From positions 1-64,000 of the forward strand of contig NZ_FMZV01000012.1 in the NCBI RefSeq assembly GCF_900101475.1: 64,000 bases of DNA. The letters run 5' to 3'. The notes under the pieces are model-generated. The model was not told the DNA's origin and made no database searches. It worked only from the letters and a program-made list of their open reading frames with translations. The position numbers and the translations under genes were made by a program. Below, in pieces: positions 55,512-64,000 of the stretch. Positions within the stretch are counted from its first letter, which is position 1, and each line of letters opens with the position of its first letter. Origin of the DNA: Ruegeria marina. Lineage in GTDB: Bacteria > Pseudomonadota > Alphaproteobacteria > Rhodobacterales > Rhodobacteraceae.

Positions 55512-57221
55512 TCAGAACAGGAAATAGCGTTGTGCCATGGGCAGGACTTCGGCCGGCTGGCAGGTGAGCAATTCTCCATCCGCGCGCACCTCGTAGGTTT
55601 CGGGATGGACTTCGACACGCGGCAGGGCATCGTTCAGCTTCAGATCCCGTTTGCCGATGGCGCGGGTATTCCTGACAGCCAGCGTCTGCTTGGCCAGTCC
55701 AAGCCTTGCCCGGACACCATCGGCCTGCGCCGCCTCGGAAACGAAGATCACCGCCGAGTTCTCGACCGAGCGGCCATAGGCGCCCCACATGGGCCGGGAA
55801 TAGACCGGCTGCGGGGTCGGGATCGAAGCATTGGGGTCGCCCATCTGGGCGCAAACGATAGTGCCGCCCAGCAGCACCATCTCGGGCTTGACGCCGAAGA
55901 AGGCGGGGTTCCACAGCACCAGATCGGCGCGCTTGCCCTCCTCGATGCTGCCGATCTCATGCGCAATCCCATGCGCAATCGCCGGGTTGATCGTGTATTT
56001 CGCGATATAGCGGCGAACCCGGAAATTGTCGTTGTCGCCGGTTTCCTTAGGCAAACGGCCGCGCTGTTTCTTCATCTTGTCCGCAGTCTGCCAGGTGCGG
56101 ATCAGCACCTCGCCTACGCGGCCCATCGCCTGGCTGTCGGACGCGATGATGGAAAACGCCCCCATGTCGTGCAGGATGTCCTCGGCCGCGATGGTCTCGC
56201 GCCGGATGCGGCTTTCGGCGAATGCCACGTCCTCGGGGATCGACTTGTCGAGATGGTGGCAGACCATCAGCATGTCGAGATGCTCCTCGACCGTGTTCAC
56301 GGTAAAGGGGCGCGTGGGGTTGGTCGAGGACGGCAGGACATGCTCCTCGCCACAGATCTTGATGATGTCCGGGGCATGGCCGCCGCCCGCGCCCTCGGTG
56401 TGAAAGGCGTGGATGGTGCGGCCCTTCATGGCGGCCACGGTATTTTCGACAAAGCCGGATTCGTTGAGTGTATCGGTGTGGATCATCACCTGCACGTCCC
56501 AGGCGTCGGCAACCGACAGGCAGCAGTCGATGGCTGCGGGCGTGGTGCCCCAATCCTCGTGCAGTTTCAGGGCGCAGGCTCCGGCCAGCACCTGTTCCTC
56601 GAGCGCGGCGGGGAGCGAGGCGTTGCCCTTGCCCGCAAAGGCCAGGTTCATCGGGAAGGCGTCGGCCGCCTGGAGCATCCGCCCGATATGCCAGGGACCG
56701 GGGGTGCAGGTGGTGGCCAGTGTTCCATGCGCGGGACCGGTGCCGCCGCCCAGCATCGTGGTCAGGCCCGAATGCAGCGCGTCCTCGATCTGTTGCGGGC
56801 AGATGAAATGGATGTGACTGTCGAACCCGCCTGCCGTCAGGATGCGGCCTTCGCCCGCGATCGCCTCGGTGCCGGGGCCGACAATGATGTCGACGCCTGG
56901 CTGGCTATCCGGGTTGCCGGCCTTGCCGATCTTGTGGATGCGCCCGTCCTTCAGGCCCACGTCGGCCTTGTAGATGCCGGTCCAATCGACGATCAGCGCA
57001 TTGGTGATGACCGTGTCGACGGCGCCCGCCGCGCGCGTGGTCTGGCTTTGTCCCATTCCGTCGCGGATCACCTTGCCGCCCCCGAACTTGACCTCTTCGC
57101 CATAGGTGGTCAGGTCGCGCTCGACCTCGATGAAAAGCTCGGTGTCGGCCAGCCGCACCCGGTCGCCCGTGGTCGGGCCATACATGGCGGCATAGTCCGA
57201 GCGTTTGATCTCAGCCGGCAT
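55512..57221 (-). CDS. ureC: urease alpha subunit
   Basis: A 569-residue catalytic subunit hydrolysing urea to ammonia and carbamate. ATG 57221 overlaps the ureB stop (TGATG). The di-nickel site is complete: HIHFICPQQ (His136, His138), carbamylated Lys219 in ALKLHEDWG, His221 and the flap [14 protein letters not shown], with the active-site stretch [16 protein letters not shown]. Confidence 0.98.
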   Translation of the reverse strand: MPAEIKRSDYAAMYGPTTGDRVRLADTELFIEVERDLTTYGEEVKFGGGKVIRDGMGQSQTTRAAGAVDTVITNALIVDWTGIYKADVGLKDGRIHKIGKAGNPDSQPGVDIIVGPGTEAIAGEGRILTAGGFDSHIHFICPQQIEDALHSGLTTMLGGGTGPAHGTLATTCTPGPWHIGRMLQAADAFPMNLAFAGKGNASLPAALEEQVLAGACALKLHEDWGTTPAAIDCCLSVADAWDVQVMIHTDTLNESGFVENTVAAMKGRTIHAFHTEGAGGGHAPDIIKICGEEHVLPSSTNPTRPFTVNTVEEHLDMLMVCHHLDKSIPEDVAFAESRIRRETIAAEDILHDMGAFSIIASDSQAMGRVGEVLIRTWQTADKMKKQRGRLPKETGDNDNFRVRRYIAKYTINPAIAHGIAHEIGSIEEGKRADLVLWNPAFFGVKPEMVLLGGTIVCAQMGDPNASIPTPQPVYSRPMWGAYGRSVENSAVIFVSEAAQADGVRARLGLAKQTLAVRNTRAIGKRDLKLNDALPRVEVHPETYEVRADGELLTCQPAEVLPMAQRYFLF

Positions 57222-57526
57222 CAGAGTTCCCCCATGATCTGACCGTTGAACCCGAAAATGCGGCGATTCCCGCCGATGGGGATCAACTGCACCTCTCGCC
57301 GCTGGCCCGGTTCGAACCGAACGGCGGTGCCGGCTGCGATGTCGAGCCGCATCCCGCGCGCTGCGGCCCGGTCGAAGTCGAGCGCGGGGTTGGTTTCCGC
57401 GAAATGGTAGTGCGAGCCGACCTGCACCGGCCGGTCGCCGGTATTGGCCACTACCAGAGTGACCACCGTTCGCCCGGCATTCAGCGTGATCGTGCCGGAG
57501 GCCGTCAGTACTTCTCCCGGGATCAT
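57221..57526 (-). CDS. ureB: urease beta subunit
   Basis: A 101-residue subunit. ATG 57526 ([19 protein letters not shown]) is the family-standard start. [19 protein letters not shown] and [11 protein letters not shown] are diagnostic. The start overlaps the stop of the small His-rich gene (ATGA), and the stop overlaps ureC. Confidence 0.97.
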   Translation of the reverse strand: MIPGEVLTASGTITLNAGRTVVTLVVANTGDRPVQVGSHYHFAETNPALDFDRAAARGMRLDIAAGTAVRFEPGQRREVQLIPIGGNRRIFGFNGQIMGEL

Positions 57527-57687
57527 TTGCGGATCCTGAGCCCGGCCAGCAACGCCAGGCCACATGCGGTCAGACCCAGCGAAACGGCCAGCCAGTCGCC
57601 GGAACCATGCGGATGCATATGCGTGCCCTCATGCGCCAGTACGGGCGCGGCCAGCAGGATCAGGGAAAGCGATAGAAGGTGTTTCAT
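57523..57687 (-). CDS. small His-rich membrane protein in the urease operon
   Basis: A 54-residue gene on the minus strand. ATG 57687 lies 8 bases after AGGAG, and TGA at 57525-57523 overlaps the ureB start. It has a signal peptide ([18 protein letters not shown]), then [10 protein letters not shown], with five His in ten residues ideal for nickel or other metal, and one membrane helix ([18 protein letters not shown]). It reads as a periplasm-facing membrane-bound metal-binding peptide. I do not know a named family. Confidence 0.7.
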   Translation of the reverse strand: MKHLLSLSLILLAAPVLAHEGTHMHPHGSGDWLAVSLGLTACGLALLAGLRIRK

Positions 57688-57699
57688 GAGCATGTCTCC

Positions 57700-58002
57700 T
57701 CAGCGGATGGGTTCGTGAACGGTGACGAGCTTGGTGCCGTCGGGAAAGGTGGCCTCGACCTGGACCTCGGGGATCATCTCGGGTACGCCCTCCATGCATT
57801 GGGCGCGGGTGACGACCTGTGCGCCGGCTTCCATCATGTCGGCGACCGAGCGCCCGTCACGGGCTCCTTCGACAACGGCGTCGGTGATCAGGGCGATGGC
57901 CTCGGGGTAGTTCAGCCTGACGCCGCGCGCCAGACGGCGGCGCGCCACTTCGGCGGCCATGGCGATGAGCAGCTTGTCTTTTTCGCGTGGGGTCAGTTGC
58001 AT
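57700..58002 (-). CDS. ureA: urease gamma subunit
   Basis: A 100-residue subunit. [55 protein letters not shown] and the tail [15 protein letters not shown] are all typical. It follows ureD directly and precedes the small His-rich gene. Confidence 0.97.
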   Translation of the reverse strand: MQLTPREKDKLLIAMAAEVARRRLARGVRLNYPEAIALITDAVVEGARDGRSVADMMEAGAQVVTRAQCMEGVPEMIPEVQVEATFPDGTKLVTVHEPIR

Positions 58003-58003
58003 G

Positions 58004-58903
58004 TCAGATCATCCAGGGTCTTGGCAGAGAGTGGCAGGTCAGGCGGTTCAGCATTGGAACCAGCGTTTGGCGCAGCAGGAAGCTGTCGGCGGCCAACAGG
58101 CGGATCAGCAGCATGTCCTCGCCCACGAGGCTGGCGCCTCCGGTGGCAGGCAAGGCGGCGCGGATCCAGGCCAGGTGCGCGGGGGCATCCGGTCGGATCA
58201 GTACAAGGCTGGCGATCGCGCCGGCGCCGCCGGCCACATGCGGGCGGGCCAGTTGTGCGCTGATGTCGCCGGCGAAATCCAGCCTGTCGATATACGCGGG
58301 CTTGCCGCTGCGGACTATTTCGATTCGATCGGAAAACCATGCTCGATCAATCGTTTCCCCCATGGCGGCACGACCGAACACGAGCGATTCCGCAAGCAGC
58401 AACCGCGCATCTGTGGCAAGGTCGATCCGCAGGCTGCGCGCAATCCTGCACCCGTTGAACAGGATGGTTTCCTGCGGCAGCCAGTTGAGTTCAGCGCCAG
58501 CCTCCGCGCGAAGGCGTGTGTCAATGCGGCCCGGCTCTGCATCGCGGGCGCGGTAGGCGCGCTCGGCGGCCTGCGTCGTCAGTGTCGCGGCAGCGCCCGG
58601 ACCGACCTCGGCGCGCAAGGAGAACCGGTCGCCGCCGGTCACGCCTCCGGCCGTATTGACAAGAACCGCTTGCGCGGCAGCACTCGAGCGGCGCGGGAAA
58701 AGCAGCTTGAGCGACCCTGACTGGCGCAGGCCAGACAGTTCGCCGCGGCCTTCGCGCAACTTGAACGAAACCGCCACCGCGCCCTCGGCCCGTGGTTGGG
58801 TCGTGGCGGTCGGCCGGGACTCTATGTGGTGCACTGCGGTAATGGCGATGTCCTCGGGGCGGGCGTTTCGTTGCTCAAAGTGACAGCACAGCCTCGCGGC
58901 CAA
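58004..58903 (-). CDS. ureD: urease accessory protein UreD
   Basis: A beta-sheet accessory protein that docks on urease. [33 protein letters not shown] is present in parts ([14 protein letters not shown]), with [28 protein letters not shown] and [10 protein letters not shown], all diagnostic. The start is uncertain: TTG at 58903 gives 299 residues, while GTG at 58834 gives 276 and starts nearer the family's usual N-terminus. It is the first gene of the ure operon and diverges from urtA. Confidence 0.9.
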   Translation of the reverse strand: MAARLCCHFEQRNARPEDIAITAVHHIESRPTATTQPRAEGAVAVSFKLREGRGELSGLRQSGSLKLLFPRRSSAAAQAVLVNTAGGVTGGDRFSLRAEVGPGAAATLTTQAAERAYRARDAEPGRIDTRLRAEAGAELNWLPQETILFNGCRIARSLRIDLATDARLLLAESLVFGRAAMGETIDRAWFSDRIEIVRSGKPAYIDRLDFAGDISAQLARPHVAGGAGAIASLVLIRPDAPAHLAWIRAALPATGGASLVGEDMLLIRLLAADSFLLRQTLVPMLNRLTCHSLPRPWMI

Positions 58904-59230
58904 GTCAGTGATCGCAGGCAGTTTGAAAGGTGATACCGCAATGACTGCCTAAATAGTGGGCGATATCGCCAAGGTATGCTCAAAAATGGGGCGAGTGATC
59001 TCGTGAGCGCTCCGGCAATTCAACGACCTGTTGCGCCGGATGCTGCAATGCAGAAGCGATAAGGGTGCCCGAGTTGAGGAGAACTGCTCCGAATGCGGGT
59101 GTGTGGCGACCAGACGAATTGGAGCTCTGACCGGCCGCCACACGGATGCAACACGTTGTTGCAGGGGTGACCTAGGCCGTAATGCCCGGCTGGGCAAGGC
59201 CCGGAAGCGCGCCCCTGCGAGGAGACAAAC
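58904..59230. promoter_or_regulatory. ureD-urtA divergent regulatory region
   Basis: The 327-bp gap between the two urea operons holds two palindromes: GGCGATATCGCC (58959-58970) near ureD, and TGCAACACGTTGTTGCA (59146-59162) 69 bp before urtA. The second resembles an NtrC site (TGCA half-sites, same spacing as TGCAC-N7-GTGCA, A in place of C). No protein gene is evident in the gap. Confidence 0.5.
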
Positions 59231-60511
59231 ATGACCCAACTGAAATCCTCTCTCGCAACTGCCGCGCTGCTCGCCGCGTTCGGCGCCCCGGCCATGGCTG
59301 CCGACTGCCCGATCAAGGTGGGCGTGCTGCATTCGCTGTCCGGGACCATGGCGATCTCGGAAACCACGCTGAAGGACACCATGCTGATGCTGATCGAACA
59401 GCAGAACGCCAAGGGCGGTCTGCTGGGCTGCGAGCTTGAAGCCGTGGTGGTCGATCCCGCCTCGGACTGGCCGCTCTTCGCCGAAAAGGCACGCGAGTTG
59501 CTGACCGTGCATAATGTGGATGTGATCTTCGGCAACTGGACCAGCGTCAGCCGCAAATCGGTGCTGCCGGTGATCGAGGAACTGAACGGTCTGCTGTTCT
59601 ATCCGGTCCAGTACGAGGGCGAGGAGAGCTCGAAGAACGTGTTCTACACCGGTGCTGCGCCGAACCAGCAGGCGATCCCGGCGACCGATTATTTCCTCGA
59701 GGAACTGGGCGTCGAGAAATTCGCGCTGCTGGGCACCGACTATGTCTATCCCCGGACCACCAACAACATCCTCGAATCCTATCTCAAGCAGAAAGGCATC
59801 GCGGAGGCCGATATCTTCGTCAACTACACGCCCTTCGGCCATTCCGACTGGTCCAAGATCGTGGCCGACGTGGTAGCACTTGGCGCCGATGGCAAGAAGG
59901 TGGGCGTGATCTCGACCATCAACGGGGACGCAAACATCGGCTTCTACAAGGAGCTTGCGGCTGCGGGCGTATCCGCCGACGACATTCCGGTGGTGGCCTT
60001 CTCGGTCGGCGAGGAAGAACTGTCTGGTCTCGATACCACCAACCTGGTCGGGCATCTCGCGGCCTGGAACTACTTCCAGTCGGCCGATACCGAGATCAAT
60101 GCCGAGTTCGTGAAGGCCTGGAAGGCCAGGATGGGCGAGGACCGCGTGACCAACGACCCGATGGAGGCTCATTACATCGGCTTCAACATGTGGGTGAACG
60201 CGGCCACCGCCGCAGGAACCACCGATGTGGACGCCGTGCGCAGCGCCATGTACGGGCAGGAATTCCCCAACCTGACCGGCGGCACAGCCGTCATGCTTCC
60301 CAACCATCACCTGGCCAAGCCGGTGCTGATCGGAGAGATCCAGGCTGATGGCCAGTTCGACATCATCAGCCAGACCTCCGAGGTTCCCGGCGACGCCTGG
60401 ACCGACTTCCTGCCGGAATCGGCGGTGCTGATGTCGGATTGGAAGGACCTTGGCTGCGGCATGTACAACACCCAGACAAAGACCTGCGTGCAGACCCTGT
60501 CCAACTACTGA
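59231..60511 (+). CDS. urtA: urea ABC transporter substrate-binding protein
   Basis: A 426-residue periplasmic protein with a signal peptide (LATAALLAAFGAPAMA). IKVGVLHSLSGTMAISETTL, VVVDPASDWPLFAEKAREL, FGNWTSVSRKSVLPVIEEL, LFYPVQYEGEESSKNVFYTGAAPNQQ in part and PDP-like DYVYPRTTNNIL are typical of UrtA. It is the first gene of urtABCD, and AGGAGACAAAC precedes the ATG. Confidence 0.96.
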   Translation: MTQLKSSLATAALLAAFGAPAMAADCPIKVGVLHSLSGTMAISETTLKDTMLMLIEQQNAKGGLLGCELEAVVVDPASDWPLFAEKARELLTVHNVDVIFGNWTSVSRKSVLPVIEELNGLLFYPVQYEGEESSKNVFYTGAAPNQQAIPATDYFLEELGVEKFALLGTDYVYPRTTNNILESYLKQKGIAEADIFVNYTPFGHSDWSKIVADVVALGADGKKVGVISTINGDANIGFYKELAAAGVSADDIPVVAFSVGEEELSGLDTTNLVGHLAAWNYFQSADTEINAEFVKAWKARMGEDRVTNDPMEAHYIGFNMWVNAATAAGTTDVDAVRSAMYGQEFPNLTGGTAVMLPNHHLAKPVLIGEIQADGQFDIISQTSEVPGDAWTDFLPESAVLMSDWKDLGCGMYNTQTKTCVQTLSNY

Positions 60512-60568
60512 TCGGGACAGACGGGAAGGGGCGCTCCGCCCCTTCCGACCACAGGCGGATTTCACGAC

Positions 60569-62521
60569 ATGACAAGATTGATGATCGCGCTGACCGCGCT
60601 GTTTCTGCTGTGCACGCAGGCGATGGCGCAAGACGCCACGGTTCAGAGCGTACTCCAGGCCCATCGCGAGACGATCGAGAAGGGCTCGCGCAAGTCGATC
60701 GGCGCGGCGATCGACGCGATTGCCGCCAGCGGATTACCGCAGGCACAGGACGTGCTTCAGGTCTGGGCCGCCAAGGAGATGTGGCAGCGTGGCGGCGACG
60801 GGCTGTTCTTTCGAGGGGTCGAGAAAACCGGTCGCCAGGTGGAACTGTTCGATTTCGACAGCGGGCAGAGCGTGGGAATGCTCGACCGTGATGATCTGGA
60901 GCAGATCAAGCCCAACAGCGGGGTACGTGCCCTGATCGGCACGGCGCTGGTGCAGTTCCAGTTGTCCGATCCCGACCCGATCCGGCGGGCCGAGGCGCTG
61001 GACGCGATCCAGCGCAGCCCGGCTGCCGAGTTGCTGGCCCCCCTGCGCGCCTCGATTCCGGCGGAACCCGACCCGGCGCTGAAAGACCGCAAGATGCGGG
61101 TGGAGCGCTTGCTGACCATGGCCTACGACCCTGACGACCAGGCCCGGATCACTGCTATCGAGGATATGTCGGGCGACCTGGGGGTCGACATGCGCGCGAC
61201 GCTGAACCCCTTGCTCGTGACCCGTATCGTGCTGGCCGAAGGGCTGCCCGCAACCGCCAACATCCGGCGCGAAGTGAAGCCGGGCGATCCGGCGCTTGGC
61301 CTGGCGGCCGCCTATGACATGCTGATCGCGGCTGGTCTGGCCCAGCCGATCCCGGATGCAGAGGCCCGCAAGGCGCTTCTGATCGAGCACGCCGCCGACG
61401 GGCTGGTTGCCGGAATCCCCCTCCATCAACTGGACACCCAGGCAGCGCGAGATGCGGCCTATGTGCAACTGGCTCAGGCCGGGCTGGTGCCGCGCTGGTC
61501 CACCGCCGAGGCGCCCGAGGTGGTGGTGACGCGGCACCGCTTTGTCGAAGTTTACAACGAACCCTCTGCCGCGGTTACCGAAGCGGCGGAACAGGCGCTG
61601 GACGAGATCGAGATGCGCGTCGGCCTGAACCAGGCGTTCGATCTGGGGCTGGACGCGCTTTCGCTCGCCTCGATCTACTTTCTGGCCGCCATAGGTCTGG
61701 CCATCACCTTCGGCGTCATGGGGGTGATCAACATGGCCCATGGCGAATTCATCATGATGGGGGCCTATACCGGCTACATGGTGCAGCAGGTCATCGCCGA
61801 TCACACGCTGTCGATCCTGGTGGCGATCCCGCTGGCCTTTGCCGTCACCTTTGCCGCCGGTGTCGCGATGGAGCGGCTGGTGATCCGGCATCTCTACAAC
61901 CGGCCGCTGGAAACGCTGCTGGCCACCTTCGGCATCTCGATCGCCATGCAGCAACTGGCCAAGAACATCTTCGGCACGCAAGCGCGCCCGCTGACCGCGC
62001 CGGGCTGGCTGGACGGGGCCTGGGTGCTGAACGACGTGGTGTCGATCAGCTATATACGCATCGCTATCTTTGTCCTTGCGCTGATCTTTCTGGGCCTATT
62101 CCTGTTCATCATGCGGCGCACCCGTCTGGGGCTGGAGACCCGCGCGGTCACCCAGAACCCGCGCATGGCGGCGTCGATGGGCATCAACCCCGACCGCATC
62201 AACATGCTGACCTTCGGTCTCGGCTCCGGCATCGCGGGCATCGCGGGCGTCGCCATCGGCCTCTTTGCCAAGGTCACATCGGAGTTGGGCAGCGATTACA
62301 TCGTTCAAAGCTTCATGACCGTGGTGGTGGGCGGCGTCGGCAACATCTGGGGCACGCTGGCGGGTGCGGCGATGATCGGCACGCTGCAAAAGGGGATCGA
62401 ATGGCTCAACCCCTCGAACACTCTGGCGGCGCAGACCTACATGATCATCTTCATCATCATCTTCATTCAGTTCCGGCCACGGGGGATCATTGCCCTCAGG
62501 GGTCGCGCGGCGGGGGATTGA
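60569..62521 (+). CDS. urtB: urea ABC transporter permease UrtB
   Basis: A 650-residue protein. Residues 1-20 are a signal-like hydrophobic stretch. Residues up to about 340 form the extra N-terminal domain characteristic of UrtB, rich in helices and acidic residues. The LIV-type permease follows: GLAITFGVMGVINMAHGEFIMMGAYTGY, ERLVIRHLYNRPLETLLATFGIS, GLETRAVTQNPRMAASMGIN and QFRPRGIIAL. It inserts in the inner membrane with UrtC. Confidence 0.95.
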   Translation: MTRLMIALTALFLLCTQAMAQDATVQSVLQAHRETIEKGSRKSIGAAIDAIAASGLPQAQDVLQVWAAKEMWQRGGDGLFFRGVEKTGRQVELFDFDSGQSVGMLDRDDLEQIKPNSGVRALIGTALVQFQLSDPDPIRRAEALDAIQRSPAAELLAPLRASIPAEPDPALKDRKMRVERLLTMAYDPDDQARITAIEDMSGDLGVDMRATLNPLLVTRIVLAEGLPATANIRREVKPGDPALGLAAAYDMLIAAGLAQPIPDAEARKALLIEHAADGLVAGIPLHQLDTQAARDAAYVQLAQAGLVPRWSTAEAPEVVVTRHRFVEVYNEPSAAVTEAAEQALDEIEMRVGLNQAFDLGLDALSLASIYFLAAIGLAITFGVMGVINMAHGEFIMMGAYTGYMVQQVIADHTLSILVAIPLAFAVTFAAGVAMERLVIRHLYNRPLETLLATFGISIAMQQLAKNIFGTQARPLTAPGWLDGAWVLNDVVSISYIRIAIFVLALIFLGLFLFIMRRTRLGLETRAVTQNPRMAASMGINPDRINMLTFGLGSGIAGIAGVAIGLFAKVTSELGSDYIVQSFMTVVVGGVGNIWGTLAGAAMIGTLQKGIEWLNPSNTLAAQTYMIIFIIIFIQFRPRGIIALRGRAAGD

Positions 62522-62525
62522 CGCC

Positions 62526-63755
62526 ATGAGGGATTCATTCGTCGCGCGGCATCCTTCGGTGCTGATCTTCCTGGCCCTGCTGGCGCTTTTTACCCTGGGC
62601 GTGACCGTTCTGGCCGAAGGCTTCGGCATCGGCCTGATCTCGACCAGTTTCGTCAAGACACTGGGCAAGACGATGTGCCTGTGCCTGATCGCGGTCGCGA
62701 TGGACCTGATCTGGGGCTATTGCGGCATTCTCAGCCTCGGCCACTTCGCGTTTTTCGGGCTGGGCGGTTACATGATCGGCATGTGGCTGATGTATGAACG
62801 CACCCGGCTCATCGTCGAAGGGTCGCTGGCCCAGGGCGCGTTGCCGCCCACGGAACAGGAAATCGTGGCTGCCATCGGCACCCAGATCTTCGGCGTGGTG
62901 GGCTCGTCCGAGTTTCCGCTGGTCTGGGCCTTCGCCGACAGCCTTGCCCTGCAACTGGCGCTGGTGGTGCTGGTGCCGGGTCTGCTGGCGCTGGTATTCG
63001 GTTGGCTGGCCTTCCGCAGCCGGGTGACCGGCGTCTACCTGTCGATCCTGACCCAGGCGATGACGCTGGCGCTGGCGCTTTACCTCTTCCAGAACGACAG
63101 CGGGCTGCGCGGCAACAACGGCTTGTCGGGGTTGCAGAACCTGCCGGGCGTCGAGGCGCCGCAATCGGTTGTCAGCCTGTGGTTCTTCTGGGCCTCGGCG
63201 CTGGCGCTGGCGCTGGGCTACCTGCTGGCGGCCTGGATCGTTTCGGGCAAGTTCGGCTCGGTCATCCGCGGTATACGCGACAACGAGGCGCGGGTGCGCT
63301 TCCTCGGCTATTCGGTCGAGATCTACAAGCTGGCCGTCTTCACCCTGACCGCCTGCATCGCCGGGATTGCCGGGGCGCTCTATTACCCGCAGGCGGGTAT
63401 CGTGAACCCGGCCGAGATTGCGCCCATCGCCTCGATCTACCTCGCCGTCTGGGTCGCCATCGGCGGGCGCGGGCGGCTTTACGGCGCGGTGATCGGGGCC
63501 GCGTTCGTCAGCCTGGTGTCCTCGTGGTTCACCGGCGGCCAGATCCCCGACCTGGCGCTGGGTCCGCTGACGATCAGATGGGTGGACTGGTGGACCATCG
63601 TCCTGGGCCTGTCCTTCGTGCTGGTCACGCTGTTTGCGCCCTCGGGCATCGGCGGGCTTTTCGATCTCTGGCAGGGGCGGCGCCATCCCGACCGGCACGG
63701 GGCGGACCTGGGGCCCAACGCGGGCGCGCTGCGCGAAAAGGAGGCCACGGAATGA
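62526..63755 (+). CDS. urtC: urea ABC transporter permease UrtC
   Basis: A 409-residue inner-membrane permease with ATG 62526. CLIAVAMDLIWGYCGILSLGHFAFFGLGGYMIGMWLMYERTR is visible in parts (LIWGYCGILSLGHFAFFGLGG), with SGLQNLPGVE and RDNEARVRFLGYSVEIYKLAVF. Partner of UrtB. Its stop overlaps the urtD ATG (ATGA). Confidence 0.95.
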   Translation: MRDSFVARHPSVLIFLALLALFTLGVTVLAEGFGIGLISTSFVKTLGKTMCLCLIAVAMDLIWGYCGILSLGHFAFFGLGGYMIGMWLMYERTRLIVEGSLAQGALPPTEQEIVAAIGTQIFGVVGSSEFPLVWAFADSLALQLALVVLVPGLLALVFGWLAFRSRVTGVYLSILTQAMTLALALYLFQNDSGLRGNNGLSGLQNLPGVEAPQSVVSLWFFWASALALALGYLLAAWIVSGKFGSVIRGIRDNEARVRFLGYSVEIYKLAVFTLTACIAGIAGALYYPQAGIVNPAEIAPIASIYLAVWVAIGGRGRLYGAVIGAAFVSLVSSWFTGGQIPDLALGPLTIRWVDWWTIVLGLSFVLVTLFAPSGIGGLFDLWQGRRHPDRHGADLGPNAGALREKEATE

Positions 63756-64000
63756 GCACGCTTCTCGAAGTTTCCGGCGTCTCGGTCAGTTTCGACGGGT
63801 TCAAGGCGATCAACAACCTGTCCTTCCGCATCGGTCAGGCCGAGATGCGGGCGGTGATCGGTCCCAACGGGGCCGGCAAGACCACCTTCATGGACATCGT
63901 CACCGGCAAGACCCGGCCCGACGAGGGGCGGGTGCTGTGGGGCGAGCGCAGCCAGTCGCTGCTGGGCATGTCAGAAGCGCAGATCGCGCGGGCCGGGATC
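63752..64000 (+). CDS. urtD: urea ABC transporter ATP-binding protein UrtD (partial, runs off the window)
   Basis: The first 83 residues are visible. LLEVSGVSVSFDGFKAINNLSF leads to the Walker A GPNGAGKTTF and TGKTRPDEGRVLWGE, the LivG-like pattern of UrtD. The ATG 63752 overlaps the urtC stop. The signature motif and Walker B lie beyond the end. Confidence 0.93.
   Translation, partial: MSTLLEVSGVSVSFDGFKAINNLSFRIGQAEMRAVIGPNGAGKTTFMDIVTGKTRPDEGRVLWGERSQSLLGMSEAQIARAGI

Overview
The window is about 64 kb of GC-rich, densely coded chromosome. It most resembles a marine alphaproteobacterium of the Rhodobacteraceae (Roseobacter group, Ruegeria-like). The basis is: an FnrL-type box next to ctaD, a CtrA-type box (TTAA-N7-TTAA), choice-of-anchor/RTX secreted proteins, the glyQ - small membrane protein - gltS - glyS - ppdK order, the HutF/HutG version of histidine degradation, and a urease cluster beside a urea ABC transporter. 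Species is inferred from gene content only. Apart from one tRNA-Leu the window is protein coding, with no rRNA, CRISPR or intact insertion sequence.

Layout. 1-3.5 kb: end of an Ala/Pro/Lys-repeat protein, trkH, and a TPP-dependent decarboxylase-like enzyme. 3.5-5.3 kb: a secreted peptidoglycan-binding protein with a degenerate trypsin-like domain. 5.5-14 kb: glyQ, an FkbM methyltransferase, a small membrane protein, a GltS-like transporter, glyS and a divergent PPDK. 14-19.8 kb: SleB-type hydrolase, multicopper oxidase, folB (with an extra domain), folP, glmM. 19.8-22 kb: DMT transporter and a low-GC RTX-like protein. 22-24 kb: ilvC opposite two Lrp/AsnC regulators. 24.2-31.6 kb: complete histidine utilisation locus, hutC-hutF diverging from hutI-hutH-hutG-hutU over a HutC operator. 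31.7-36 kb: class V aminotransferase, UbiH-type hydroxylase, small membrane protein, HAD phosphatase, GntR/FCD regulator. 36-42.4 kb: MshEN-fused family 2 glycosyltransferase with an upstream CtrA box, carA, YqeY, a TyrA-like dehydrogenase with a candidate Tyr/Phe attenuator leader, DUF2244 protein, a second glycosyltransferase. 42.7-47.2 kb: large RTX/choice-of-anchor protein, ctaD, a probable integrase relic and tRNA-Leu(GAG). 47.3-53.7 kb: DsbA-like protein, lipB, a LuxR-HTH/alpha-beta-hydrolase fusion, CDF transporter, HIT protein, acyltransferase, DksA-like zinc finger. 53.7-64 kb: ureDA-x-BCEFG on the minus strand diverging from urtABCD on the plus strand.

How genes work together. The ure and urt blocks form one urea module: UrtABCD imports urea, urease (UreABC, matured by UreDEFG) hydrolyses it. 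The hut block degrades histidine to glutamate by the deiminase (HutF) plus deformylase (HutG) branch under HutC. folB-folP-glmM and glyQ/glyS are housekeeping.

Most interesting points: (1) a 17-codon leader ORF ending Val-Tyr-Tyr-Pro-Pro-Phe-Pro, with mutually exclusive stems, upstream of the TyrA-like gene; (2) a LuxR-type DNA-binding domain fused to an alpha/beta-hydrolase whose nucleophile Ser and catalytic His are replaced by Met and Gln, suggesting a ligand sensor; (3) a glycosyltransferase with an N-terminal c-di-GMP-type MshEN domain under a CtrA box; (4) an overlooked 54-aa His-rich membrane protein inside the urease operon; (5) a modular intergenic palindromic element recurring at gene 3' ends.
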